This document shows, in pieces, positions 6,260-14,404 of a stretch of 29,047 nucleotides of DNA. The DNA lies in assembly GCA_902463875.1 (NCBI GenBank), contig CABQHR010000002.1:1-29047 (forward strand). Direction: 5' to 3'. The DNA comes from an uncultured Collinsella sp. (GTDB lineage Bacteria > Actinomycetota > Coriobacteriia > Coriobacteriales > Coriobacteriaceae). How positions within the stretch are numbered: position 1 is the stretch's first letter; each line of letters opens with the position of its first letter. The notes under the pieces were generated by a model. It had not been told where the DNA came from and made no database searches. It saw only the letters and a program-made list of their open reading frames with translations. Position numbers and translations under genes: made by a program.

Positions 6260-7165
6260 CTAATCTGCGAGGGCATCGCAAACGCCGTCGAGTAGGCGTA
6301 CGGCGAGCGTCTGCGCGTCGCTGGCCGTGAAGGTGCCGTTGTAGCGCGTCATGCCCGTGAGCTCAATGCGAATGCGAGCCGGCTTCTGCTGCGCGGCGAC
6401 ATTGGCGGTGCGGATGCGCTGGGCCAGGTTGTGGCACTCGGCGAGGGCAATCGTGGCGCGTGGCGCGGCGTCGGCGGGCAGCTCGTCGCTTGCGATCTCG
6501 AGCACCAGGTCAACGTCGGTTGGGACCTCGGAGTCGCAGAGCATCATGCCGCTGTTGTCGGTCGTTGCCGTGGCGATGTTCCACATGCGCGAAGCAACGC
6601 TGCGTGCGATGGGGTCCTCACCGATAACGGCGATCTGGAAGCGCTCGAGCACGTTGGCGGCGCGAGCAAAACCGATGCGGGACTCGGCTTCGGTGACCGA
6701 GGGCTTGCCCTCCCACACATGGTGCAGGCGGTTGATGTAGGCGTAGGTGTCCTGGAAGGCCATGCCGTCGGCAAACAGGCCGACATTTTCCTGGAACTGC
6801 TGCAGGGCGGCCTCGGTATGCGGACCAAAGTAGCCGTCGTCTTCGCCACAGGCAAAGCCCAAAACGTTGAGAGCGCGCTGCAGGGCCTGCACATCGGCGC
6901 CATGGAAATTGGGCATGCGCAGATACAGGGTGCGGTCGCCCAGCTTATACGAGGCGTCGACCAGGGCGCTCCAACAGGGGATATCGACGGCATGACCGGC
7001 AGCAAGGCCGCTGTCGAGCCTGAAGGTGCTGACGGCCTGCTCGGTGGTGGTGCCAAAGCGCTTGTCGGCAACCTCGGTGTCATCGATTGTATAGCCGAGC
7101 TGCAGAAGGCGGGACTGGACGTCCTCGACGGCTGCTCCCTGCATGCCCGTTGTAATAGGTTCCAT
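6260..7165 (-). CDS. Peptidoglycan-binding protein with two PG_binding_1-type repeats
   Basis: This 301-residue protein has two repeats of the peptidoglycan-binding-domain-1 type. The first is at about residues 7-70 (GMQGAAVEDVQSRLLQLGY, then FGTTTEQAVSTF). The second is at about 83-140 (GADVQALQRALNVLGF, then DGYFGPHTEAALQQFQ). The rest (about 145-301) is a globular alpha/beta region that I do not recognise. It has the size and position of the amidase domain in CwlM-like proteins, but I see no zinc-binding His/Glu set. No signal peptide or membrane span is visible, so the protein may be cytoplasmic, as CwlM is. The start is supported by GAAAGGGG on the minus strand 8 bases before the ATG. 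The preceding minus-strand gene is a prenyl diphosphate synthase, also linked to envelope precursors. A regulatory rather than enzymatic wall role is inference. Confidence 0.8.
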   Translation of the reverse strand: MEPITTGMQGAAVEDVQSRLLQLGYTIDDTEVADKRFGTTTEQAVSTFRLDSGLAAGHAVDIPCWSALVDASYKLGDRTLYLRMPNFHGADVQALQRALNVLGFACGEDDGYFGPHTEAALQQFQENVGLFADGMAFQDTYAYINRLHHVWEGKPSVTEAESRIGFARAANVLERFQIAVIGEDPIARSVASRMWNIATATTDNSGMMLCDSEVPTDVDLVLEIASDELPADAAPRATIALAECHNLAQRIRTANVAAQQKPARIRIELTGMTRYNGTFTASDAQTLAVRLLDGVCDALAD

Positions 7166-7303
7166 GAACGAACCCCTTTCGGCGTACCATTCGTACTATT
7201 TGAGCGTGTGTCGGATAGACAACGCAAAGGGATGCATAAACATGCACTCAACAGTGTAGCAAGTTGTACCCAAATACGCTGCTGACAGGTTTTATAACCC
7301 CCG

Positions 7304-8329
7304 CTAGTTAAGGCGCTCCACAAAGAAATCTGCCATGGAGAGGAACAGTTCACGTGCATGCGGGTCGAGCGAAACGTCCTCGATGGCTGCTTTGGCCTTG
7401 GCGGTCAGGTCGAGCGCATAAGTGTGGGCGTAATCGATAGAGCCGGTCTCCTGGAAGATCTCCACGGCGCGTGCGAGTTGCGCGGGGTCCTCGGTGCCCG
7501 AGGAAAGGATCGCTTCAATCTCGTCGTGATAGCGCTCATCAGACAGGGCGTGCACGGCAACGAGCGTGCGCTTACCCTCGGTGATGTCGGTGCGGAAGTC
7601 CTTGTTGGCGGCCTCCTTGGTGCCGATCAAGTTGAGCAGGTCGTCTTGAATTTGGAAGGCAAGGCCCGTGTGCAGGCCAAAGGCGCGCAGCGCCTCAATT
7701 TGCTCCTCGCTGCCTCCGCCAATGATGGCTCCGGTGGCAAGTGGCGTGGCTCCGCTGTAGTACGCGGTCTTGTGCGTCGCCATGTCCAGATAATCGTCGA
7801 CCGAGATGTCGAAGCGTGCGTCACGGACCCAGCCCAGGTCGAGCGCCTGGCCCTCGATGGTGCGAACGATCATCTCGGTGAGCTCGTGGAGCACGCGCAG
7901 TTTCACGTCGGACTCCAGCGTGGGGTCGTCGAGAACCGTCTTGGTGACCATGGTGAGCGCCAGGTCACCGCAGTTGATGGCAAGACCGGTGCCCTCGGTA
8001 AGGTGCATGCAGGGCTTGCCGCGACGAATCTGCCCGTTGTCGGCGATGTCGTCGTGGATGAGTGCGCCCGACTGAAAGTGCTCGATGGCAGCCGCGGCGC
8101 TGCGGGCGCTCTCAAAGCTGCCGCCTACCGCGGTGGCGGCGAGCATGCAGATGAGCGGGCGGTGGCGCTTGCCGGCGTTGGCCGTAAAAGCCGAGAGCGG
8201 CGCGTACAGGTAGCGCTCGATATCGGCAGAGGTCGCCTGTCCGTCAAAGAACATGGCCAGATAGTCGTTGATCTGGTCAAAGTGCTGGGCTAAAAAGCTG
8301 GTAAACGGACTGGACACGGGTTCTCGCAT
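7304..8329 (-). CDS. Polyprenyl (farnesyl/geranylgeranyl-type) diphosphate synthase
   Basis: This 341-residue protein is a trans-prenyltransferase, which condenses isopentenyl diphosphate with allylic diphosphates to make quinone or undecaprenyl precursors. The GKRHRP substrate-binding motif lies at residues 53-58 and the first Asp-rich motif is DDIAD (93-97). GLHTGLAFQIQDDLLN carries the second motif; the usual last Asp is Asn here (DDLLN instead of DDxxD). The open frame extends 78 codons upstream, but that part overlaps the preceding gene. I chose ATG 8329 (MREPVSS), with AGAAAG immediately upstream. GTG 8317 and ATG 8347 are alternatives, and none has an ideal ribosome site. Product chain length cannot be told without modelling the residues before the first Asp motif. 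It lies 115 bp after the PTS fusion gene on the same strand. Confidence 0.88.
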   Translation of the reverse strand: MREPVSSPFTSFLAQHFDQINDYLAMFFDGQATSADIERYLYAPLSAFTANAGKRHRPLICMLAATAVGGSFESARSAAAAIEHFQSGALIHDDIADNGQIRRGKPCMHLTEGTGLAINCGDLALTMVTKTVLDDPTLESDVKLRVLHELTEMIVRTIEGQALDLGWVRDARFDISVDDYLDMATHKTAYYSGATPLATGAIIGGGSEEQIEALRAFGLHTGLAFQIQDDLLNLIGTKEAANKDFRTDITEGKRTLVAVHALSDERYHDEIEAILSSGTEDPAQLARAVEIFQETGSIDYAHTYALDLTAKAKAAIEDVSLDPHARELFLSMADFFVERLN

Positions 8330-8371
8330 TCTTTCTAAAGGTTGCATCGATGTAGTGTGCAGGCAACATAT

Positions 8372-8398
8372 TGCCACATTGTGCCTGCCTGTGTGGCA
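8372..8398. other. Small hairpin between PTS fusion and prenyl synthase genes
   Basis: TGCCACA (8372-8378) pairs with TGTGGCA (8392-8398) around a 13-nt loop. No T tract follows on the minus strand, so termination after the PTS gene is doubtful. It could be a weak terminator or part of a regulatory site. Confidence 0.4.
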
Positions 8399-8444
8399 GG
8401 TTTGGGGATTTAAGGCAACGGCGCATGTCGGACGAGTTTCGTAG

Positions 8445-10895
8445 TTAGACCAGTCCAAAGTGCTCAAGCGCCTTGACGACGCCATCTTTGTCGACCGAGT
8501 CGGTGATGTAGTCGGCGCGCTTTTTGAGATAGTCCGGCGCATTGCCCATGGCGATACCGACATCGACGGCGTTCATCAGCGAGATGTCATTGCTGGCATC
8601 ACCGATGCCATACACCATTCCATGGTTGGGGTCGAGAGCGTCGAGTACGGACTGGATACCCTCGCGCTTGGTGCATTCGCGAGGCGAAATCTCGGTCACT
8701 TCGAGCTCGAGCTCGTTAAAGCAGAGCAGCGGCTCAAACGCTTGATCCTGAGCGATGCGGTTGGCAAGCGACGTGGACATTAAGATCTTGTAGGCGCTGT
8801 AATGTTGCAGCTGCGTAATTGCATCGCCCACGGTGCGGGCGTATCCGGGGGCGTCGGGCGCATCGGCACTCATGCGAACGACGCCATTGAGTCCCTCAAA
8901 ACGAATCACTTCGTCCGATTGCTCAAGAATGGGAGCAAGGCGCTGCAGCATGCCGGGCGTCATCGCCAAATCGCGAATCACGTGTCCCTCAAGTTCGACA
9001 TAGCCACCCGCGAGGCAGACGATGCCGGTCCAGGGCAGCTCGAGCAGCTTTGGATGGATGCAGCTCAGCGTGCGCCCTGTGCAGATAAACGCCATATTGC
9101 CCTTGGCGACAAAATCACGGATGGCTTGCGAGACCGCTTCATTGGGATAGGGGGAGAGGTCTCGCTCGCTCTCGGGAAGCTCTTGTGCCACTCGAGGGTC
9201 TTGCCAGGCGAGCGTTCCGTCGATATCGAAGAAGCAGATATCGCCGCGCTTATGGGCTGCGCTGGCGGCAGGGGAGGCCGAGGTGGTGGGCACAAATCCC
9301 GGCTCGAGGCCCATGATCTGGTCAAAATGCTCTTTAACGCGGGGAACGGAGATGCCAATAATCACCTGGGCGGTCTTGCCCGTAATGATGAGGCCCTTGG
9401 CGCCCACCGCGACAAACGACGCATTATCTGCAACGATGGAAGGGTCTGCGACCTCGACGCGCAGGCGCGTGGCGCAGTTGGTTGCGCCCACGATATTGCC
9501 AACGCCACCTAAAAGCTGAATTACCCGCTCAGCGAGGACGTGATCTTGATCGGATTGAATACTGACCTCGCCATTGGGAGATTGCTCTTTGGCAAAGCCG
9601 CTTCCCGTTAAACGATCGATTGCCGCGCGATTGGAGACATGATCCTCGCGGCCCGGCGTCTTAAGGTCATAGACCAAGATGAGTGCTCGAAAACTAACAA
9701 AAAAGATGAGGCTAAAGGCAAGACCGATACCGAGCGCCAAAAGGTAGGAGCCGGCATGCATTCGCATGAGTGGGATGAAGTTGAAGGCCGTCATTTCCAT
9801 GAGACCGCCCGAGAAGATGCCGACGATGCCAAAGAAGTTCATGGTCATGGCAAGGCAGGAGGATAGGACGGCGTAGAGCAAAAAGAGTCCGGGATAGGTG
9901 AACATAAAGAGAAACTCGAGCGGCTCGGTGACGCCGCAGACCACCGAGGCGACGATGGCGGGCAAAAGGATGACTTTAAGGCCGGCGCGGCGTTCGGGTT
10001 TGGCGGTGAAATAGAATGCTGCCGCGATGGCGGGAAGGCCAAAGAGCTTGCCCCAGCCGGTGGCGGTAAAACCTGCCCAGGGCGCAAGTTCATTTAAAGG
10101 GCGCGTGCTATGGGAGAGAATGGGGAGCAGGTTGGTCCACGTGGCGTAAATACCGTCGTGAATGACCAGATTGTCGTAATAGATGGGCATATAGAGCAGA
10201 TGGTGCAGCCCCATGGGCTCGAGCGCTCGCTCCAAAAACACAAAGATGCCCACGCCGAAGGGGCCGACGCCCGCAAGTGCGTGGCGCAGCGTTTCGGTCA
10301 CAGCGTATGCGAAGGGCACGATGGCGGCCGAGATGGCGGCAAGGGCAAACACGGCAAAAAAGCTGATGAGGTAGACCAGCGAGGAACCCGAGAAGGTGCC
10401 GAGCCAATCGGGAACCTTGGCATCGTAGAAGCGGTCATGGATGGCAACGACGGTTGCCGACACCGCCAGCGGGCCGATAATGCCGGTGTCGAGCGTCTTG
10501 ATGCCGTCGATGACGGTGATGCCGCTGGCGGGGGTCAAAGACGACGGGTACTTAAGTCCAAGGTTGTCTCCGCTCAGCTTAATGATCTCGCTCAAAAAGA
10601 AGCAATAGGCAAAATAGGCCACGAGTGCCTCGAGGCAGCAGCGTGCCGGTTGCTTTTGGGCAAGACCGATAGGCAGCGCTACGGCAAAAAGGAGCGGGAG
10701 ACGTTTAAAGACCGTCCACGAGCCGCGCTGGATGATGGTCCAGAAAACGTACCAAGGGGTTCCGTATACGGCGAGATCGCCGACGATGTCTACGGTCGTG
10801 GCGAGGGCGGAGATGCCGACCATGAGGCCTGATATAGAAAACAGCATGGCGGGCGCGAACATGGCTCCGCCAAAACGTTGGATTTTCTGCAGCAT
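8445..10895 (-). CDS. Fusion protein: alpha-glucoside PTS EIICB + HAD-IIB (Cof-type) phosphatase
   Basis: This 816-residue protein joins three domains. Residues 1 to about 400 are a membrane EIIC of the alpha-glucoside type (MLQKIQRFGGAMF start, LLFAVALPIGLA, IKTLDTGIIG, FLERALEPMGLHHLLY, GVTEPLEFLFMF, DLKTPGRED end). Residues about 450-535 are EIIB, with the phospho-accepting cysteine in GATNCATRLR (C474). After a short Ala/Ser/Thr linker comes a HAD phosphatase with FFDIDGT (D557, D559), ICTGR and GIGDASNDISLM. Family knowledge: EIICB takes up maltose-type alpha-glucosides as 6'-phosphates, normally split by a GH4 6-phospho-alpha-glucosidase. None is in the window. The fused phosphatase may release free sugar, or act on another phosphate ester. 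EIIA is absent and must be supplied in trans. ATG 10895 is preceded by GGAAGG at good spacing; an upstream in-frame ATG (10931) lacks one. It is divergent from a GntR regulator. Confidence 0.88.
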   Translation of the reverse strand: MLQKIQRFGGAMFAPAMLFSISGLMVGISALATTVDIVGDLAVYGTPWYVFWTIIQRGSWTVFKRLPLLFAVALPIGLAQKQPARCCLEALVAYFAYCFFLSEIIKLSGDNLGLKYPSSLTPASGITVIDGIKTLDTGIIGPLAVSATVVAIHDRFYDAKVPDWLGTFSGSSLVYLISFFAVFALAAISAAIVPFAYAVTETLRHALAGVGPFGVGIFVFLERALEPMGLHHLLYMPIYYDNLVIHDGIYATWTNLLPILSHSTRPLNELAPWAGFTATGWGKLFGLPAIAAAFYFTAKPERRAGLKVILLPAIVASVVCGVTEPLEFLFMFTYPGLFLLYAVLSSCLAMTMNFFGIVGIFSGGLMEMTAFNFIPLMRMHAGSYLLALGIGLAFSLIFFVSFRALILVYDLKTPGREDHVSNRAAIDRLTGSGFAKEQSPNGEVSIQSDQDHVLAERVIQLLGGVGNIVGATNCATRLRVEVADPSIVADNASFVAVGAKGLIITGKTAQVIIGISVPRVKEHFDQIMGLEPGFVPTTSASPAASAAHKRGDICFFDIDGTLAWQDPRVAQELPESERDLSPYPNEAVSQAIRDFVAKGNMAFICTGRTLSCIHPKLLELPWTGIVCLAGGYVELEGHVIRDLAMTPGMLQRLAPILEQSDEVIRFEGLNGVVRMSADAPDAPGYARTVGDAITQLQHYSAYKILMSTSLANRIAQDQAFEPLLCFNELELEVTEISPRECTKREGIQSVLDALDPNHGMVYGIGDASNDISLMNAVDVGIAMGNAPDYLKKRADYITDSVDKDGVVKALEHFGLV

Positions 10896-10935
10896 AATAT
10901 GCCTTCCGGATGCAACATGCTGTGCGAGCAAGAAC

Positions 10936-10958
10936 GTTTAAACAATGAACTCATTGTA
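10936..10958 (-). promoter_or_regulatory. PTS-fusion promoter -10 box and operator-like site
   Basis: On the minus strand a -10-like TACAAT (10958-10953) is followed, about where transcription would start, by TTGTTTAAAC (10945-10936). The same 10-mer occurs on the minus strand at 11067-11058 and on the plus strand at 20968-20977. Its placement just past the start suggests repression by blocking elongation or initiation. No convincing -35 box is visible. Confidence 0.5.
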
Positions 10959-11046
10959 GAGGACTGGCTGCTTGCCGCATTGACGGTTTTGATTCGGTCC
11001 GATTTGGGTTTCGGGGGAACCGTCGACGGTAAATAATCCGTGCTTT

Positions 11047-11086
11047 ACCGATAATCGGTTTAAACAACTTTAAGAAATGCTATCGT
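11047..11086 (+). promoter_or_regulatory. GntR-gene promoter region with two palindromic sites
   Basis: ACCGATAATCGGT (11047-11059) is a perfect 6-bp inverted repeat about a single base. It overlaps GTTTAAACAA (11058-11067). A -10-like TATCGT (11081-11086) puts the -35 region at about 11058-11063, on top of the second palindrome. Binding of the adjacent GntR protein here would give autorepression and joint control of the divergent PTS gene. Which of the two palindromes it reads is open. Confidence 0.5.
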
Positions 11087-11119
11087 GCCTAGCCATACAT
11101 ATTCATTAGAGGTGAAGTC

Positions 11120-11839
11120 ATGCCAAAAGCGATTTACGAAGGAATCTACCGCGAGATCCGTTCGCGCATCATCAACGGGACCTATGCGTTTCAGGAGATG
11201 CTGCCAACCGAAGCCGAGCTGACCGCGGAGTTTGGCTGCACGCGCAATACCGTTCGACGCGCCTTGAGCATGCTGGCCGACCAGATGTTTGTGCAGCCTA
11301 TACACGGTAAGGGCGTGCGCGTTATTTGGCTTAAGGGCGAAACCGACATGCTGGGCGCACTCGAAGAGGTTGAGTCGTTTGGCGAGTTCGCAAAACGCAA
11401 CAATGCCGTCGCATCGACCGAGGTCAAGTCTTTTGAACATTTGATTTGCACTGAGCAACTCTCTCGCCGCCTGGGCTTTAAGGTGGGCGAGGAGCTGATT
11501 CGCGTCGTGCGTGTCCGAAGCCTCAACGGCAGCGCGCGCCAAGTGGACCATGGCTACTTTTTGGCGTCGATCGCCAAGGGCCTGACCCCCGAGATCGCGG
11601 CGGATTCTATCTACGGCTATCTGGAGCACAAGCGCGGCGTCAAAGTGATGGCGAGCCGTCGTACGGTGAGTGTCGAGCTCGCCAACGATGAGGACTGCAG
11701 CTATCTGGACCTTGGCAAGTACAACTGCGTCGCCGTTATGGAGAGCCAGTCGTACACCTCGGACGGCATCTTGTTCGAGGTCACGCATGCCCGCACACAC
11801 CCCGAGATCTTCCATTACCGCGTCAATTCCAAGCGATAG
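11120..11839 (+). CDS. GntR-family (HutC/TreR subfamily) transcriptional regulator with UTRA domain
   Basis: This 239-residue regulator has an N-terminal winged helix-turn-helix (about residues 5-70; IYREIRSRIINGTY, then LPTEAELTAEFGCTRNTVRRAL, then GKGVRV) and a C-terminal UTRA effector domain (about 90-235). In this subfamily the UTRA pocket binds sugars, sugar phosphates or amino-acid derivatives; TreR binds trehalose-6-phosphate. The start is supported by AGAGGTGA before the ATG. Its position between a divergent alpha-glucoside PTS gene and the binding-protein gene of an ABC importer makes it the best candidate regulator of both. The palindrome TTGTTTAAACAA, with near-copies upstream of itself, the PTS gene, the ABC operon and malQ, is the likely operator. 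The ligand is unknown; a phosphorylated glucoside made by the PTS would be logical. Confidence 0.88.
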   Translation: MPKAIYEGIYREIRSRIINGTYAFQEMLPTEAELTAEFGCTRNTVRRALSMLADQMFVQPIHGKGVRVIWLKGETDMLGALEEVESFGEFAKRNNAVASTEVKSFEHLICTEQLSRRLGFKVGEELIRVVRVRSLNGSARQVDHGYFLASIAKGLTPEIAADSIYGYLEHKRGVKVMASRRTVSVELANDEDCSYLDLGKYNCVAVMESQSYTSDGILFEVTHARTHPEIFHYRVNSKR

Positions 11840-11880
11840 CCGGCTAGCTCGCAGCCTGACGAGACTCATGCCCTCAAAGC

Positions 11881-11930
11881 GAAAACGCCCGGTCAAACCG
11901 ACGATGCATCGGCTTGATCGGGCGTTTTCT
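11881..11930 (+). terminator. Intrinsic terminator after the GntR gene
   Basis: GAAAACGCCCG (11881-11891) pairs with CGGGCGTTTTC (11919-11929), extended to 16 bp by GTCAA/TTGAT with one wobble, plus an inner 4-bp stem. The T-rich 3' side fits termination on the plus strand, and the A-rich 5' side could also work on the minus strand. Confidence 0.85.
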
Positions 11931-11950
11931 CTGCATTCGATAACAAATAA

Positions 11951-12057
11951 TTGTTTATACAAAACTTGTCAAGTATCAAGTCGAAATTACCGTTCACCGA
12001 AGTTTTTCTACCGCTCTAGTAATACTTGTTCAAACAACTAGCCAAATAGCGTATTGT
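11951..12057 (+). promoter_or_regulatory. Control region of the maltodextrin ABC operon with two operator-like palindromes
   Basis: TTGTTTATACAA (11951-11962) and TTGTTCAAACAA (12026-12037) lie 75 bp apart. Each differs by one base from the palindrome TTGTTTAAACAA. The second overlaps the -35 position of a -10-like TATTGT (12052-12057). Two sites at this distance could support looping. The transcript would carry a 7-bp hairpin (12104-12110 / 12116-12122) shortly before the ribosome site. Confidence 0.6.
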
Positions 12058-12145
12058 ACAAATCAGCAAAAGGGGCAAAGTCCCCGAGCCAATCTCCGAA
12101 GGCGGCGGCAAAGGGTGCCGCCACGGTGTGAAAGGGTGGATTGTA

Positions 12146-13462
12146 ATGAAGAACGAAATGAGCAGAAGGCAGTTCCTGGGCTTTGCTGGTTCCGCGGCTG
12201 CGGTTCTTGGTCTGGGTCTCGTGGGCTGCGGTGGTTCTGCCGGCTCCGGCTCCTCTGCTTCTGGTGACGCTGCCGAGGTCTACTTCCTCCAGTTCAAGCC
12301 CGAGGTCGACAAGGAGTGGAAGGAGATCGCCAAGGCGTACAAGAAGGAGAAGGGCGTCGAGGTCAAGATCGTGACCGCCGCCTCCAACACCTACGAGGAG
12401 AAGCTCAAGTCCGAGATGTCCAAGAGCTCCGCTCCGACGCTGTTCCAGGTCAACGGCCCCACCGGCCTTAAGAACTGGAAGGACTACTGCGCCGATCTTT
12501 CCGACACCAAGCTCCGCGGCGAGCTCATCGACGACTCCCTGGCGCTGCAGTCCGACGGCAAGGATCTGGGTATCGACTGGGTTCAGGAGAGCTACGGCAT
12601 CATCTACAACAAGGAGCTCCTCGAGAAGGCCGGCTACAAGGCCGAGGACATCAACTCCTTCGACAAGCTGAAGGCTTGCGCCGATGACATCCAGGCCCGC
12701 AAGGACGAGCTCGGCGTTGACGGTGCCTTCACTTCCGCCGGTATGGATGACTCCTCCAGCTGGCGCTACACCACGCACCTCGCCAACCTCCCGCTCTACT
12801 ACGAGTTCGAGAAGGAGCACAATCAGGAGGACGACGAGATCAAGGGCGAGTATCTCGACAACTTTAAGCAGATCTTCGACCTGTATATCACCGACTCCAC
12901 CTGCGATCCTTCGCAGCTCGCCTCCAAGACCGGTGACGACGCCACCAACGAGTTCGCAACCGGCAAGGCCGTCTTCTACCAGAACGGCTCTTGGGCCTAC
13001 GCCGACCTCACCAAGGCCGGTATGACCGACGACCAGCTCGGCATGCTGCCGATCTACATCGGCGTCGACGGCGAGGAGAACCAGGGCCTGTGCTCCGGCG
13101 GCGAGAACTACTGGTGCGTCAGCTCCCAGGCTTCCGAGGATGCCCAGAAGGCCACCGAGGACTTCATGTATTGGTGCGTCACTTCTGACACCGCCACCAG
13201 CATCATCGCTGACAAGATGGGTCTGACCGCCCCGTTCAAGAGCGCTAAGGAGACCACCAACGTCTTCTCGCAGCAGGCCGTTGCTATGGCCAAGGACGGC
13301 AAGAAGACCGTTGCTTGGGACTTCGTTTACATCCCCTCTGAGGAGTGGAAGAAGAACCTCAAGCAGGCTCTCATCGCTTATGCTGCCGACAACACCAAGT
13401 GGGACGGCGTCAAGAACGCCTTCGTCGATGGCTGGAAGACCGAGAAGGCTGCTTCCGAGTAA
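12146..13462 (+). CDS. Maltodextrin-type ABC transporter substrate-binding lipoprotein
   Basis: This 438-residue extracellular solute-binding protein belongs to the MalE/family 1 type. It begins with a short N-region and a twin-arginine stretch, SRRQFLGF (residues 6-13), then a hydrophobic span and a lipobox LVGC with Cys28. A Gly/Ser spacer follows, as expected for a Tat- or Sec-exported lipoprotein anchored on the outer face of the membrane. The mature part has the ordinary family layout, with motifs such as GIIYNKELLEKAGY, FATGKAVFYQNGSWA and WWCV-like aromatic patches. I chose ATG 12146 because AAAGGGTGGA lies 5 bases before it; an in-frame GTG at 12128 has no such site. It heads the operon with two permeases and an ATPase. 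The nearby malQ and glgP genes argue for maltose or maltodextrin as ligand, but specificity is inference. Confidence 0.92.
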   Translation: MKNEMSRRQFLGFAGSAAAVLGLGLVGCGGSAGSGSSASGDAAEVYFLQFKPEVDKEWKEIAKAYKKEKGVEVKIVTAASNTYEEKLKSEMSKSSAPTLFQVNGPTGLKNWKDYCADLSDTKLRGELIDDSLALQSDGKDLGIDWVQESYGIIYNKELLEKAGYKAEDINSFDKLKACADDIQARKDELGVDGAFTSAGMDDSSSWRYTTHLANLPLYYEFEKEHNQEDDEIKGEYLDNFKQIFDLYITDSTCDPSQLASKTGDDATNEFATGKAVFYQNGSWAYADLTKAGMTDDQLGMLPIYIGVDGEENQGLCSGGENYWCVSSQASEDAQKATEDFMYWCVTSDTATSIIADKMGLTAPFKSAKETTNVFSQQAVAMAKDGKKTVAWDFVYIPSEEWKKNLKQALIAYAADNTKWDGVKNAFVDGWKTEKAASE

Positions 13463-13493
13463 GCAGTTGCTGCCCAAGCTATCTGATTAGCGA

Positions 13494-13529
13494 CAGGGGG
13501 CGGGCAGACGTAGGTTTGCCCGCCCCCTG
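13494..13529 (+). promoter_or_regulatory. Intercistronic GC hairpin between binding-protein and permease genes
   Basis: CAGGGGGCGGGCA (13494-13506) pairs perfectly with 13517-13529 around a 10-nt loop; no T tract follows. Such hairpins after the binding-protein gene often protect the upstream mRNA from 3' decay or cause partial termination, giving more binding protein than permease (known for malE-malF in E. coli). The role here is inferred from position. Confidence 0.7.
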
Positions 13530-13549
13530 CATATTGAAAGGACCCTTCT

Positions 13550-14404
13550 ATGGGCAAAGCACTCAAACGCTGGTGGCCGCTCTTTATGCTGCCCACGTGC
13601 CTGGCGTTTATGATCGGGTTCGTGATTCCCTTTATCCAGGGTTTCTATCTCTCGTTCTGCCAGTTTATTACCATCAATAACGCGCACTTTGTCGGTATCG
13701 AGAACTACGTGCGCGCACTGACCGACCCGCAGTTCTCCACGTCGTTCTTCTTTACCGTGGCGTTTGCCTTCCTGTCGACGGTGCTTATCAACGTGATCGC
13801 GCTGGCCATCGCGCAGGCGCTCACCCGCAAGGCGCTCAAGGGCACCAACATCTTCCGTACGATCTTCTTTATGCCTAACCTGATCGGCGGCATTGTGCTG
13901 GGCTACATTTGGCAGATTCTGATCAACTGCCTGCTCTCCAACGTGGGCGCCCAGCTCATCGCCCTTAACTCTGCTGCTGGCTTCTGGGGCCTTATCATCC
14001 TGACCCTGTGGCAGCAGGTCGGCTACATGATGATCATCTACATCGCCGGTCTGCAGTCCATCCCGTCTGACTACATCGAGGCCGCCAAGGTCGATGGCGC
14101 TACGGCATGGCAGACGTTTTGGAAGGTTAAGATCCCCAACCTGATGCCGACCATCACCATCTGCCTGTTCCTGTCCATCACCAACGGCTTTAAGCTGTTC
14201 GACCAGAACCTCGCCCTTACCGGTGGCGCCCCGGCGCACTCCACCGAGATGCTCGCCCTGAACATCTACAACACGTTCTATTCGCGTGCTGGCATCGCAT
14301 GGCAGGGCATCGGTCAGGCCAAGGCAGTTATCTTCTGCATCCTGGTTGTCGCTATTTCTATGATCCAGCTTAAGGCCACGAGGTCCAAGGAGGTGCAGCA
14401 GTAA
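13550..14404 (+). CDS. Sugar ABC transporter permease, MalF/MsmF type
   Basis: This 284-residue integral membrane permease has about six hydrophobic spans, beginning with a very early span (LFMLPTCLAFMIGFVIPFI). The EAA loop that docks on the ATPase is visible as DYIEAAKVDGATAWQTFWKVKIPNL (about residues 180-204). It lacks the extra N-terminal spans of enterobacterial MalF and so matches the shorter MsmF form of Gram-positive bacteria. The start ATG is preceded by GAAAGG. Its stop overlaps the start of the next permease by one base (TAATG), so the two are translationally coupled. It works with the binding lipoprotein upstream, the second permease and the ATPase downstream to import maltodextrin-like sugars. 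Confidence 0.93.
   Translation: MGKALKRWWPLFMLPTCLAFMIGFVIPFIQGFYLSFCQFITINNAHFVGIENYVRALTDPQFSTSFFFTVAFAFLSTVLINVIALAIAQALTRKALKGTNIFRTIFFMPNLIGGIVLGYIWQILINCLLSNVGAQLIALNSAAGFWGLIILTLWQQVGYMMIIYIAGLQSIPSDYIEAAKVDGATAWQTFWKVKIPNLMPTITICLFLSITNGFKLFDQNLALTGGAPAHSTEMLALNIYNTFYSRAGIAWQGIGQAKAVIFCILVVAISMIQLKATRSKEVQQ

Noticed and set aside
5630..6295. Overlapping frames on both strands in the GC-rich gap and across the tRNA gene
   Set aside because: Composition-driven frames over direct repeats and tRNA-Gln; no start signal and no family resemblance.
8330..8563. Longer N-terminus for the polyprenyl synthase frame
   Set aside because: It would overlap the 3' end of the PTS-HAD gene by more than 100 bp, and the extra residues do not resemble the family.
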